Part shown: in pieces, positions 1-6,421 of the stretch
Numbering within the stretch: position 1 is the first letter of the stretch
Layout: each line of letters begins with the position of its first letter
NCBI GenBank assembly: GCA_030632765.1
Contig: DAOVUC010000056.1
Location: forward strand, 1 to 8,520
Origin: Candidatus Dadabacteria bacterium
GTDB taxonomy: Bacteria > Desulfobacterota_D > UBA1144 > Nemesobacterales > UBA2774
Reading direction: 5' to 3'
DNA length: 8,520 nucleotides
Program-made: the position numbers and the translations under genes
Notes under the pieces: generated by a model
The model's database searches: none
Seen by the model: only the letters and a program-made list of their open reading frames with translations
Told to the model about the DNA's origin: nothing

Positions 1-114
1 GAAGAAATCGTTTTCAACGCCGGAACTCACACGGACGCGATAAGAATGAGTTATAACGATTACATAAGATTAGTAGATCCCAATATAGTTAATTTTTCTT
101 ATCCTGTTAATTAA
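1..114 (+). CDS. 3' end of an unrecognised gene (partial)
   Basis: Frame 1 is open from the left edge to a TAA stop at 112-114, giving 37 residues that end in NFSYPVN. The other two forward frames hit stops within about 55 bases, and the codons used look like those of the neighbouring genes, so this is probably the C-terminus of a real protein that begins outside the window. The visible part contains DAIRMSYNDYIRLVDP, a soluble, mixed-charge tail with no membrane segment or recognisable motif. I do not recognise the family and assign no function. It reads rightward, opposite to the block that starts at 477, and is followed by the structured non-coding region. A run of 37 open codons could occur by chance in AT-rich DNA, hence the moderate confidence. 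Confidence 0.5.
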   Translation, partial: EEIVFNAGTHTDAIRMSYNDYIRLVDPNIVNFSYPVN

Positions 115-151
115 GACGGACTCTATTTTAATTAACATCAGGTGAGAGAAA

Positions 152-220
152 ATGCCGCGAATATTAGTTGCCACTATGTCTTTACTATTGATTGATATCT
201 TCTACCTTGGCATAGCCTAG
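152..220 (+). CDS. Small hydrophobic ORF, 22 codons; possible truncated gene start
   Basis: A good Shine-Dalgarno sequence (AGGTGAG, 140-146) lies 5 nt before an ATG at 152. The ORF encodes 22 residues with a strongly hydrophobic core (VATMSLLLIDIFYLGIA) and ends at TAG 218-220. It looks like a signal peptide or membrane anchor at the start of a longer protein. It could be a genuine microprotein, a leader peptide, or the stranded beginning of a gene broken by the intron-like sequence that starts about 8 nt after the stop. No homology can be claimed at this length. The site lies 37 nt after the stop of the preceding partial gene, as expected for a next gene in an operon. Confidence 0.25.
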   Translation: MPRILVATMSLLLIDIFYLGIA

Positions 221-223
221 TCC

Positions 224-459
224 ATAGGGTGTGCAGAAAGTCCACACGGTTAAGCTTACAAAGGGTCAAGTAATTGTGGAACAGGAATAGCCAAACGAGT
301 TTACAGCTTATCTGCTCTCAGAGAACGGGAGGGTAGGTCCGTAGTATAAGTTAGATTTTTGACAGAAAACCCCTATATACAGGAGGTCATCAGAATAGTC
401 AGGTGGCTTTGTTCATCATTCCAACTTAAACCGAGCTTGGGAATAGGGTGCAGTACAAC
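224..459 (+). ncRNA. Structured non-coding stretch; possible 5' fragment of a group II intron
   Basis: This stretch has no long ORF and looks like a folded RNA. A GUGUG pentamer at 229-233 matches the GUGYG 5' consensus of group II introns. The five bases just before it (ATAGG, 224-228) can pair with CCTAT at 372-376, which sits in the apical part of a small hairpin (361-387, GAC...GTC), as an IBS1/EBS1 pair would. Other possible helices are TCCAC 241-245 with GTGGA 276-280, and ATTCCAA 418-424 with TTGGGAAT 437-444 (one bulge). The string around 276-300 (GTGGAACAGG, TAGCCAAACGAG) reads like group II domain I. No reverse transcriptase and no domain V follow before the convergent gene at 477, so it would be a truncated relic. 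RNase P RNA was considered and rejected. This is inference by resemblance only. Confidence 0.3.
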
Positions 460-476
460 GAATAATATATAGAATA

Positions 477-914
477 TCACTTTCTTTCATAAGTGCCCAT
501 TAACTGAGCACTCTCTATTATATGCCCTGCCATTACAGCTTCAATGTCCTCTTTAGTAGAGCCTTCCTCTAATTCAAGATCTGTATCCAGAGCGTATAGT
601 TTAAAGAAATATCTGTGTGTTCCGGAAGGCGGACAGGGACCTCCGTAACCGGTTCTGCCCCAGCCATTAGTTCCGGCTACTCCTTCGGGCTCCTTACCCT
701 TCTCAATTTTAGTGACGTGTGCCGGTATGTTAAAGACAATCCAATGATCCCAAGTCCGTCCGGGAGCATCCGGATCATCATTTATTAAAACAAGGCTTTT
801 CGCATTCTCCGAAACACCTTCTATGTTTAATTCAGGAGATACATCAGAACCATCACAAGTATATTCGGATGGTATTTCTTTAGTATGTTGAAACGCCGGA
901 CTCGTTATTTTCAT
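477..914 (-). CDS. YbhB/YbcL family Raf-kinase-inhibitor-like (PEBP) protein
   Basis: A 145-residue protein of the phosphatidylethanolamine-binding-protein superfamily, bacterial YbhB/YbcL branch. The family's anion-binding pocket is visible: DDPDAP (46-51), WDHW with His57, and GTHRY (98-102), along with the usual GGPCPP loop just before it. Length is typical. There is no signal peptide, so it should be cytoplasmic, like E. coli YbhB. The precise function of bacterial members is poorly defined; ligand binding at the conserved pocket is known for the fold. I start it at the ATG at 914 (MKITSPAF) rather than at an in-frame start at 941, because AAAGG sits about 10 nt upstream and homologues begin this way. 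It is the last gene of the leftward block, 100 nt after ssb, with no clear promoter of its own. Confidence 0.9.
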   Translation of the reverse strand: MKITSPAFQHTKEIPSEYTCDGSDVSPELNIEGVSENAKSLVLINDDPDAPGRTWDHWIVFNIPAHVTKIEKGKEPEGVAGTNGWGRTGYGGPCPPSGTHRYFFKLYALDTDLELEEGSTKEDIEAVMAGHIIESAQLMGTYERK

Positions 915-1014
915 ATTTTCAGAACCTTTGCATAATTCCACTTTTTATCTGAGCATGCAGAGATTAAATAAGATAAGTTGAGATCAGTCAGACCTATACT
1001 TAATTTAAGAAAAA

Positions 1015-1443
1015 TCAAAACGGAATGTCATCATCATTGCCAAATGAATCATCTTCTATATCGAAGTCAGCGGGGACCTTCTCACTGGGAGTTGACGAGG
1101 ATTCGGACCTTCCCCCTTGGCCGCCGAGCATTTGCATATTTCTCGCAACAATCTCTGTCGTCCACTTCGTGTTTCCTTCTTTGTCCTCCCAGGAGCGCGT
1201 CTTTATAGACCCTTCGATGTAAACCATCCTTCCCTTGGTTAAGTACTCTCCGCAAATCTCAGCCAAGCGGCCCCATGCGACAATACGGTGCCACTCCGTG
1301 TCCTCTTGTTTCTCCCCAGCTTTATTCGTATATTTTTCAGTTGTGGCAAGTGTAAAATTGGCAACGGCTTGACCGCCTGTCGTATATCTTATCTCCGGGT
1401 CGCGTCCTAAATTCCCTATTAACATAACTTTGTTTACGGCCAT
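1015..1443 (-). CDS. ssb: Single-stranded DNA-binding protein SSB
   Basis: A 142-residue SSB that coats single-stranded DNA during replication, repair and recombination, normally as a homotetramer. The OB fold spans about residues 1-107, opening with the typical [20 protein letters not shown] and containing the DNA-stacking aromatics Trp51, Trp57, Trp85 and Trp94. A short Gly/Ser/Pro linker (108-125) leads into an acidic tail ending DDDIPF, the conserved tip that recruits partner proteins. The linker is short compared with the 178-residue E. coli protein. GGGAG lies 7 nt before the ATG. The gene lies 64 nt downstream of the Nudix gene and reads the same way, so co-transcription is possible. 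No ribosomal-protein genes (rpsF, rpsR) flank it, unlike in many bacteria. Confidence 0.97.
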   Translation of the reverse strand: MAVNKVMLIGNLGRDPEIRYTTGGQAVANFTLATTEKYTNKAGEKQEDTEWHRIVAWGRLAEICGEYLTKGRMVYIEGSIKTRSWEDKEGNTKWTTEIVARNMQMLGGQGGRSESSSTPSEKVPADFDIEDDSFGNDDDIPF

Positions 1444-1507
1444 TTATTTCTCCCAAAACTTTTCTTTTTATGAAATTCTATCATCTGAGCACATGAAAAT
1501 CCAGAAA

Positions 1508-2098
1508 TCAGAATAGATGAGCAGAGAAGGAAAGAAACTGATGAAGGATTCTGCCCGTCATCCCCCAGATAAGATACTGCTCATATTGATAAGCGTAGTC
1601 CTTCACCTCTCTACCGTCTCTTTCCACAATCCTGACTTCCAAGTTTCTATCGTCAACCAAATGATGCATCGGTATCCATAGGGTCCTCTCTACTTCACGT
1701 ACATCAGGTTTGATTACAACTTCCTCATTTAACACCGATAGATAAGGGGTAACAATGTAGTTCCTAGCTCGGGGATTGTTGGGATTTACATCATCAATAC
1801 TGCCCAGAATCCGCCCACTACTGTTTATATTGATACCGACTTCCTCATATGTTTCACGGATAGCGGTTTCAAGTTTGCTGTTGTCGGCACTCTCCATCCT
1901 ACCGCCGGGAAATGCCATATGACCTGAAAAAGGGTCACGGTCACTCTCCGGTCTTTTAATAAAGAGTAGAGAATAACCCTGCCCGCTCTCTTTTAATATC
2001 ATCATGACGGAGGCATGAACAAAATCGCCTTCTCTAAATATCTCGTTTGCATTTCTAGAGGATAAAAGTTTTTTTAGATTCTCTGCAGTATCACTCAA
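1508..2098 (-). CDS. Nudix hydrolase, CoA pyrophosphatase (NudL/YeaB) type
   Basis: A 196-residue Nudix hydrolase expected to cleave a nucleoside diphosphate linked to another moiety, most likely the pyrophosphate bond of coenzyme A or its derivatives. FSGHMAFPGGR (57-67) is the signature that precedes the Nudix box in the CoA pyrophosphatase group. The box continues with TAIRETYEEVGI (78-89), holding the metal-binding REtyEE residues Arg81, Glu82, Glu85 and Glu86. The box has one residue more than the MutT form, as in NudL-type enzymes. The C-terminal EQYLIWGMTGRIL (173-185) is also typical. The start is TTG at 2098, overlapping the macro gene's TGA as TTGA, which suggests translational coupling; the next in-frame ATG at 2005 would remove the first strand. 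Beside a macro-domain gene, ADP-ribose hydrolysis is a reasonable alternative activity. Confidence 0.9.
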   Translation of the reverse strand: MSDTAENLKKLLSSRNANEIFREGDFVHASVMMILKESGQGYSLLFIKRPESDRDPFSGHMAFPGGRMESADNSKLETAIRETYEEVGININSSGRILGSIDDVNPNNPRARNYIVTPYLSVLNEEVVIKPDVREVERTLWIPMHHLVDDRNLEVRIVERDGREVKDYAYQYEQYLIWGMTGRILHQFLSFSAHLF

Positions 2099-2613
2099 TT
2101 TTTATATTCCAAGACTTCCTTGAAAATTTTGTAGGCGTGATCATCAAAAAGCACAAAATAGACCTTCTCTATAAAATTTCTATCACTACCTAAATATTCC
2201 AAAACAGTGTCTATCATTATATTAGCACATTCCTCCAAGGGAAAACCTCCAACCCCTGTGCCAATTGCAGGAAAGGCCAAAGTCTTAACTCCATTTTCAG
2301 AGGCTATAAGGAGACTATTATTTGTACTAGCCTCAAGCGACGCCCTGTTTACAGCGCCTCCAAGATGCATGGCGGCTGCGTGTATGACATATTTGGCTCT
2401 CAGTTCACCTGCGCTAGTGATTGCCGCCTGCCCAATAGAGATAGAGCCATACTCGTCACACTCAGACTGAATAGACGGCCCGCCTCTTTTTTTTATGGCG
2501 CCTGCAACCCCGCTTCCCAATTTAAGATCGGTGTTTGCGGCATTTACAATAGCGTCAACATCCACATCCGCAATATCGCCGTGCACTATCTCTATACTTT
2601 GCTTTGCACCCAT
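2095..2613 (-). CDS. Macro-domain protein (ADP-ribose-type ligand binding)
   Basis: A 172-residue stand-alone macro domain. Visible motifs are GDI (12-14), DAIVNAAN (20-27) with the adenosine/distal-ribose loop residue Asn27, LGSGVAGAI (32-40), and the phosphate-binding loop PAIGTGVGGFPLEE (115-128). Macro domains bind ADP-ribose or O-acetyl-ADP-ribose, and some remove ADP-ribose from proteins. The catalytic-loop Asp of MacroD/YmdB enzymes (GGGGVDGAI) is replaced here by Ala37 in GSGVAGAI, a form seen in Af1521-like macro proteins, so binding or a different hydrolytic mechanism is more likely than MacroD-type chemistry. GGGAG lies 6 nt before the ATG. The stop overlaps the Nudix start by 4 nt, forming a tight couplet. 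It lies 74 nt after the hydantoinase gene. Confidence 0.92.
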   Translation of the reverse strand: MGAKQSIEIVHGDIADVDVDAIVNAANTDLKLGSGVAGAIKKRGGPSIQSECDEYGSISIGQAAITSAGELRAKYVIHAAAMHLGGAVNRASLEASTNNSLLIASENGVKTLAFPAIGTGVGGFPLEECANIMIDTVLEYLGSDRNFIEKVYFVLFDDHAYKIFKEVLEYKN

Positions 2614-2687
2614 TGCTACTCCCGGAGCTTCCTAAATGGATTCCTGATTTGAAAAAATTAACCCACTCTATGCTAAGGCAATTGTTT

Positions 2688-4643
2688 TTATACTACAGCA
2701 ATTATGTTTCCCCACCGATCAACACGGCATTTATATCCAGGGGGAATTAATAACGTGGAAGTATCTTCTAATATTAGGGCAGGTCCTGAAAATTTAAAAC
2801 CTGAATAGAATTTCTCTCTATTGAAAACTTTTACAAAAATATTCTTCCCGCCGAAAATAATTTTTTCTTTTGAAGGTTTTATTTTGATTTCTTCATTTTG
2901 AAGAGAAGGAATCTCAAGCTCTCTTTTTTTCGCTATAGCTCTTATTCTTAAGGTAATAACCTCAACTTCACTTTTGGGTTTATTGTATCCGTTCATTCTT
3001 TTGTGAGCTTGATGAAAAGATCTTACGAAATTTTTACTATACGGAACGGTAATCTCATGTGACTGCCTTTTGTAGCGGACATCTAAAAACCGCTTAAATT
3101 TTAATTTGTCAGCTGGAAAATCTTTACATGCCCTATCTTGGAGTGAAGAAAACCCCTCTTCCAGCAAAGGGAGACGGGCCTCTTGTTCATTTAGAAAAAC
3201 TGTAAGGCTATAATCCTTAAACATATCCGCTGTCAGCATACCGAGCGCGGAAAGCACACCCGGATCCTTGGGAAAAATTACAGTTTTTATCTCCATACCA
3301 TGAGCTAGCTCACAAGCATGGAGTCCCCCGGCCCCCCCGAAAGAAACAAGAGCAAATTCCCTGGGATCATATCCCTTTCCGATGGATATAACTCTTAGCG
3401 CCCTTTCCATATTGGCGTTTGCGACTTTTATTATGCCTTCCGCTACCTCATCAATCGAAAGCTTAAGACGACGTGAGAGCTTTCTCAAAGCGGTTTTTGA
3501 TTTCCGAGGGGAAATTTTCATTCGACCGCCTAAAAACGAATCGGCTCTGATTCTCCCGAGCGCAAGATTGGCGTCCGTTACGGTCGCTTCCGTCCCCTTT
3601 CCATAACATGCGGGTCCGGGATCAGCGCCAGCGCTCTGAGGTCCGACCTTTAATACACCTCCGGAATCAATCTGCGCAATTGAGCCTCCTCCGGCACCTA
3701 TTGTTGTAATATCAATCATAGGAACCTTTATAGGAACACCGTCAATCGAGGTTTCTGTTGTAAACTTAGGTCCTTTCTCACAAAGAGCTACATCCGTAGA
3801 AGTCCCTCCCATATCATAAGTGATTATTTTCTCGTACCCGGTTAAATTTGCGACCTTAGCCCCCCCGACAACTCCCCCCGCGGGACCAGAGAGAATTACC
3901 CTGACCGGCTCCACTGCCGCCTGCCTCGGAGACATAATGCCTCCGTTTGACTGCATTATTGATATCTCCGCATTAGGCAGCTTTCGGGATAAGGTATTCA
4001 TATAACCTTTCACTTTCGGCAACAAATAGGAGTTGGCTACTATAGTTGAGGTCCTCTCGTACTCTCTGAATTCAGGAAGTATGTCAGATGACTTAGAGAT
4101 CGGAATTCCAAGGTTCATCAAATACTTTTCTACTCTATCCTCGTTCTTTGAATTAACGTACGAATGAAGAAAAGAAATCGCGATTCCCTCTATATTTAAA
4201 CTCGTGAGCTTAGACTTGAGAGTCTTTAGTTCTGATAATTTTACGCCGCATAAAATCTTACCCTTATAATTTGTCCTTTCATCAATTCCGAATCTTAGAT
4301 TCTGAGGCACAAGCGGCACAGGCGCTTCCCAAAAGACATCATAGAGCTCCCCTCTATTTTGTCTGCCTATTTGTATAACATCTTCAAATCCTTTTGTAGT
4401 TATAAGGGCTATCAGAGCGCCCTTTCTTTCAAGAAGCGCGTTTGTGGCGACTGTCGTCCCGTGAACTATTTGTAGATCATTTAGATTTTCCCCTAAAAGA
4501 TATCTAATACCGGAGATAATGGATCGAGAAGGATCTTGTGGTGTTGAGGGAACTTTATGGATGCGTAAGGTGCTTCCATCAAACAATACAAAATCGGTAA
4601 AAGTTCCGCCGGTATCAATCCCAATTTGTATTAGTTCGCTCAT
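2688..4643 (-). CDS. Hydantoinase/oxoprolinase A subunit (HyuA family)
   Basis: A 651-residue member of the HyuA/oxoprolinase A family, ATP-dependent enzymes of the acetate/sugar kinase-like (ASKHA) fold that open cyclic amides (hydantoins, 5-oxoproline) or carboxylate ketones. Family motifs are clear: the N-terminal phosphate loop GIDTGGTFTDFVLFD (8-22), HGTTVATNAL (61-70), EFREYERTSTIVANSYL (191-207), MQSNGG (230-235), the second phosphate loop TYDMGGTSTDV (275-285), GAGGGSIA (317-324), SAGADPGPACYG (337-348) and FGGAGGLHAC (435-444). The full domain is present, slightly shorter than many 680-700-residue members. The normal partner, a HyuB subunit, is on neither side: rpoZ precedes it and a macro gene follows. 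The Shine-Dalgarno site is weak (TTTAAGA). The substrate cannot be deduced from the sequence. Confidence 0.9.
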   Translation of the reverse strand: MSELIQIGIDTGGTFTDFVLFDGSTLRIHKVPSTPQDPSRSIISGIRYLLGENLNDLQIVHGTTVATNALLERKGALIALITTKGFEDVIQIGRQNRGELYDVFWEAPVPLVPQNLRFGIDERTNYKGKILCGVKLSELKTLKSKLTSLNIEGIAISFLHSYVNSKNEDRVEKYLMNLGIPISKSSDILPEFREYERTSTIVANSYLLPKVKGYMNTLSRKLPNAEISIMQSNGGIMSPRQAAVEPVRVILSGPAGGVVGGAKVANLTGYEKIITYDMGGTSTDVALCEKGPKFTTETSIDGVPIKVPMIDITTIGAGGGSIAQIDSGGVLKVGPQSAGADPGPACYGKGTEATVTDANLALGRIRADSFLGGRMKISPRKSKTALRKLSRRLKLSIDEVAEGIIKVANANMERALRVISIGKGYDPREFALVSFGGAGGLHACELAHGMEIKTVIFPKDPGVLSALGMLTADMFKDYSLTVFLNEQEARLPLLEEGFSSLQDRACKDFPADKLKFKRFLDVRYKRQSHEITVPYSKNFVRSFHQAHKRMNGYNKPKSEVEVITLRIRAIAKKRELEIPSLQNEEIKIKPSKEKIIFGGKNIFVKVFNREKFYSGFKFSGPALILEDTSTLLIPPGYKCRVDRWGNIIAVV

Positions 4644-4683
4644 CTGATCTTAAAGTTGTATATTCGATTAGGACAAAGTTCAA

Positions 4684-4712
4684 AACATATCCGATCTATA
4701 AAATACTAGCAA
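4684..4712 (-). promoter_or_regulatory. Candidate sigma70-type promoter for the hyuA-like gene
   Basis: On the minus strand TTGCTA (4712-4707) and TATGTT (4689-4684) are separated by 17 bp; each matches four of six consensus bases. An overlapping alternative is TTGTAA (4724-4719) with TATAGA (4700-4695), spaced 18 bp. The 204-bp gap after rpoZ makes a promoter here plausible, but both matches are weak and DNA of this AT content produces such pairs by chance. Confidence 0.25.
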
Positions 4713-4749
4713 TATGAGTTACAACAAGATAGGGAAATGATTTTTCACA

Positions 4750-4768
4750 TGAAATTTACTTCATTTCA
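4750..4768. repeat. Inverted repeat upstream of the hyuA-like gene
   Basis: TGAAAT (4750-4755) and ATTTCA (4763-4768) form a perfect 6-bp inverted repeat around a 7-nt centre, in the gap between rpoZ and the hyuA-like gene. It lies about 40-55 bp upstream of the promoter candidates, so it could be an operator half-site pair. There is no T-run that would make it a good terminator for rpoZ. Confidence 0.3.
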
Positions 4769-4847
4769 GTTAAATCCATAAAAGCGGGTTAATTAATAGG
4801 CAATCGGATGATCTTTATAGATGATAAATTAATCAGGTTAAATTATA

Positions 4848-5057
4848 TTAATACTCATCCTGACCGACAGGATAGATAACTTTGACCTTCTCTTCAGCAA
4901 TTTCTCTTAGAGCGGAAACAACGTCTTTATTCTCTGTCTCTTCAGATAGTATAGGGGCGCCTTTGACAAGAAGCTTTGCCCTCTTCATAGCAGCCACCGA
5001 AAGAGCGAATCTATTTACAACTTTCTCTAAACAATCTTCAATAGTTACCCTTGCCAT
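4848..5057 (-). CDS. rpoZ: RNA polymerase omega subunit
   Basis: A 69-residue omega subunit, which clamps the beta' subunit and helps assemble RNA polymerase. The N-terminus [30 protein letters not shown] is the classic omega opening (family form MARVTVEDCLEKVxNRFxL), and [13 protein letters not shown] (46-58) matches the conserved C-terminal helix. Length is normal for a short bacterial omega. AAAGGGAG lies about 10 nt before the ATG, and a good promoter sits just upstream (5092-5120). It is not next to gmk or spoT, its common partners in Proteobacteria; the next gene downstream is hyuA-like, 204 nt away. The gene is divergent from hisIE across 133 bp. Confidence 0.93.
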   Translation of the reverse strand: MARVTIEDCLEKVVNRFALSVAAMKRAKLLVKGAPILSEETENKDVVSALREIAEEKVKVIYPVGQDEY

Positions 5058-5091
5058 TCTATTACACTCCCTTTAATATGATTTCGGTAAT

Positions 5092-5120
5092 AATATAAGG
5101 TATGAAATCATATAAGTAAA
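5092..5120 (-). promoter_or_regulatory. Sigma70-type promoter for rpoZ
   Basis: On the minus strand the -35 hexamer TTTACT (5120-5115; four of six) is separated by exactly 17 bp from TATATT (5097-5092; five of six). Transcription would begin near 5085, giving a leader of about 28 nt that contains the AAAGGGAG ribosome site. Position and spacing fit rpoZ well. Confidence 0.55.
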
Positions 5121-5135
5121 GACTCTTGGTTCAAG

Positions 5136-5147
5136 CTCGATATCGAG
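5136..5147. promoter_or_regulatory. Perfect 12-bp palindrome in the rpoZ-hisIE divergent region
   Basis: CTCGATATCGAG is a perfect palindrome placed 16 bp upstream of the rpoZ -35 element and 44 bp before the hisIE start codon. A weak -10-like TATGAAT (5154-5160) follows on the plus strand, so a protein bound here would overlap the -35 zone of a hisIE promoter. It is a candidate operator; no regulator is identified in the window. Confidence 0.35.
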
Positions 5148-5190
5148 TAAAGCTATGAATATGTTAATATATTGCCCGGGAGACTAAATA

Positions 5191-5853
5191 ATGGATTTAG
5201 AGCAAATTAAATTTGGTGAGAATGGACTTATTCCTGTAATTGTCCAGGATAGGGGTAGTGGGCAGGTGCTGATGCTTGCATATGCAAATAAAGATGCGCT
5301 TCAAAAGACGATAGATACAGGAAATTCTCATTTCTGGAGCAGATCCCGGGAAAAACTCTGGATGAAGGGTGAGGAATCAGGAAATATTCAAGAAATAAGA
5401 GATATATATTATGACTGCGATATGGATACAATTTTATATCTTGTAGAGCAAACGGGGGTTGCTTGCCACACAGGGGAGGAGAGTTGTTTTTACAGATCTT
5501 TGGACACAGATAAGAAAGCTCCTAAATTTGGTCCATCAAATTCGAATAAGACTCTTGATGATGTATATGCTGTAATTGAGGACCGGAAAAAAAATCCAAA
5601 AGAGGGCTCTTATGTAAGCGGGCTTTTTGATAAGGGGCTCGACAAGATTCTTAAAAAAATCGGCGAGGAAGCCGGGGAAACAATAATCGGCGCAAAAAAC
5701 GAAGATAAAAAAGAGATAATTTATGAAACAGCGGACCTTTGGTTCCACTCTTTAATCACTTTATCTTATTTTGGCATCACTCCAAATGATATTTTTGAGG
5801 AGCTTGGACGAAGATTCGGGAAACCAAAAGAAGCTTATCGACAGGAATCATAA
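5191..5853 (+). CDS. hisIE: Bifunctional phosphoribosyl-AMP cyclohydrolase / phosphoribosyl-ATP pyrophosphatase
   Basis: A 220-residue fusion catalysing steps 2 and 3 of histidine synthesis: hydrolysis of PR-ATP to PR-AMP and opening of its adenine ring. The HisI cyclohydrolase domain (about 1-105) has [19 protein letters not shown] (46-64), the metal site DCDMD (75-79), and the zinc ligands Cys92, His93 and Cys99 in [12 protein letters not shown]. The HisE domain (about 118-213) is an all-alpha MazG-like pyrophosphatase with EEAGE (159-163) and ETAD (179-182) as the metal-binding ExxE/ExxD pairs. CCCGGGAG precedes the ATG by about 10 nt. Both active sites look intact. It stands alone here, without other his genes, and converges with the zinc-ribbon pair; no clear terminator lies in the 66-bp gap. 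Confidence 0.96.
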   Translation: MDLEQIKFGENGLIPVIVQDRGSGQVLMLAYANKDALQKTIDTGNSHFWSRSREKLWMKGEESGNIQEIRDIYYDCDMDTILYLVEQTGVACHTGEESCFYRSLDTDKKAPKFGPSNSNKTLDDVYAVIEDRKKNPKEGSYVSGLFDKGLDKILKKIGEEAGETIIGAKNEDKKEIIYETADLWFHSLITLSYFGITPNDIFEELGRRFGKPKEAYRQES

Positions 5854-5919
5854 AGATATTATTGAATTGCTAAAGCTTTCCATACTCTAAACTTATCTAT
5901 ATTTTCAAACTGACGGGTT

Positions 5920-6405
5920 TTATTTGTTTTTCTTAGGCCTGTCTTTTTCTTCAATATAGTTGCCGAGGAAGGTGTTTTTTCTTACTGACGCCGGCAGGCC
6001 TGACAAATCAGGTTTTGGCATATCAGTGCATAGATCACTCGTAAAGGCAAAGCTTGATACTACCCTTTCAACTTTTTTCGTCTCGCAAAATGGGCACTTT
6101 AATTTCTTTTCATCACCCTTTTCATAAATAAGCTCGGAAAAACGGTAGTTCTTTTGCAGATTGAGAAACACTAGCTGAGTCCCTTCGTTCAAATAAAAAT
6201 CTAAGTCCACACAATCATTGTCCCTCTTACCATGCTCTGCTACAACTTTTTCTTTCTCAAGATCAAGAACACCTATATGATTTATATTGTCATATTTTTT
6301 TACTAACTCAGATACAAGTTTCTTGGTCACCTTTTTCTCTATCTGTTTTAAACTATCATCTACGTTACTTCTGCATATAGTGCATTCATATTCAAAAAGC
6401 GGCAT
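5920..6405 (-). CDS. FmdB-like zinc-ribbon protein with split ribbon (second paralogue)
   Basis: A 161-residue protein whose ends match an FmdB-type regulatory zinc ribbon: MPLFEYECTIC at the start (Cys8, Cys11) and KCPFCETKKVERVVSSFAF later (Cys104, Cys107). In ordinary FmdB proteins the two CxxC knuckles lie roughly 20 residues apart; here 92 residues intervene. The middle has a Lys-rich, probably helical part (20-40), then hydrophobic strand-like pieces (HIGVLDL, TQLVFLNL). The tail (125-161) is polar and ends in lysines. No signal peptide or membrane segment is seen. A very strong GGGAGGAG lies about 4 nt before the ATG, 16 nt after the first paralogue's stop, so the two are co-transcribed. 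FmdB family members are mostly uncharacterised; metal binding is likely, the role unknown. Confidence 0.8.
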   Translation of the reverse strand: MPLFEYECTICRSNVDDSLKQIEKKVTKKLVSELVKKYDNINHIGVLDLEKEKVVAEHGKRDNDCVDLDFYLNEGTQLVFLNLQKNYRFSELIYEKGDEKKLKCPFCETKKVERVVSSFAFTSDLCTDMPKPDLSGLPASVRKNTFLGNYIEEKDRPKKNK

Positions 6406-6421
6406 TTAACTCCTCCCGATA

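Noticed and set aside
229..246. GTGTG...CACAC hairpin with GAAA inside, resembling group II domain V.
   Set aside because: The lower stem with the conserved AGC and GGTTC strands is absent, so it is not a domain V; only the 5'-end interpretation is kept, at low confidence.
224..400. Possible RNase P RNA: AGAAAGTCC near 235-243 and GACAGAAAACCCC near 361-373 recall the two P4 strands.
   Set aside because: The two segments cannot form the P4 helix (no strand complementary to GTCCACA), and the other conserved RNase P blocks such as GGTAAGGGTGAAA are missing.
978..1222. Two plus-strand ORFs of 65 and 76 codons inside ssb.
   Set aside because: They are antisense to the well-conserved ssb coding sequence and have low-complexity Ser/Pro-rich translations.
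3382..4005. Plus-strand ORFs antisense to the hydantoinase gene.
   Set aside because: They lie opposite conserved ATP-site motifs and show no recognisable protein features.
4811..4822. ATCT-TTAT-AGAT mini-hairpin just after rpoZ as a terminator.
   Set aside because: A 4-bp AT-rich stem with no T-run is too weak to call.
4882..5076. A 64-codon plus-strand ORF opposite rpoZ.
   Set aside because: It mirrors rpoZ almost exactly; omega-family conservation accounts for the open frame.
5228..5748. Two minus-strand ORFs inside hisIE with hydrophobic translations.
   Set aside because: Antisense shadows of an intact, conserved hisIE; the hydrophobicity comes from complementing Lys/Glu-rich codons.
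5854..5919. Terminator between convergent hisIE and the zinc-ribbon pair.
   Set aside because: Only AAAGCTTT-type short palindromes are present, with no stem plus T-run.
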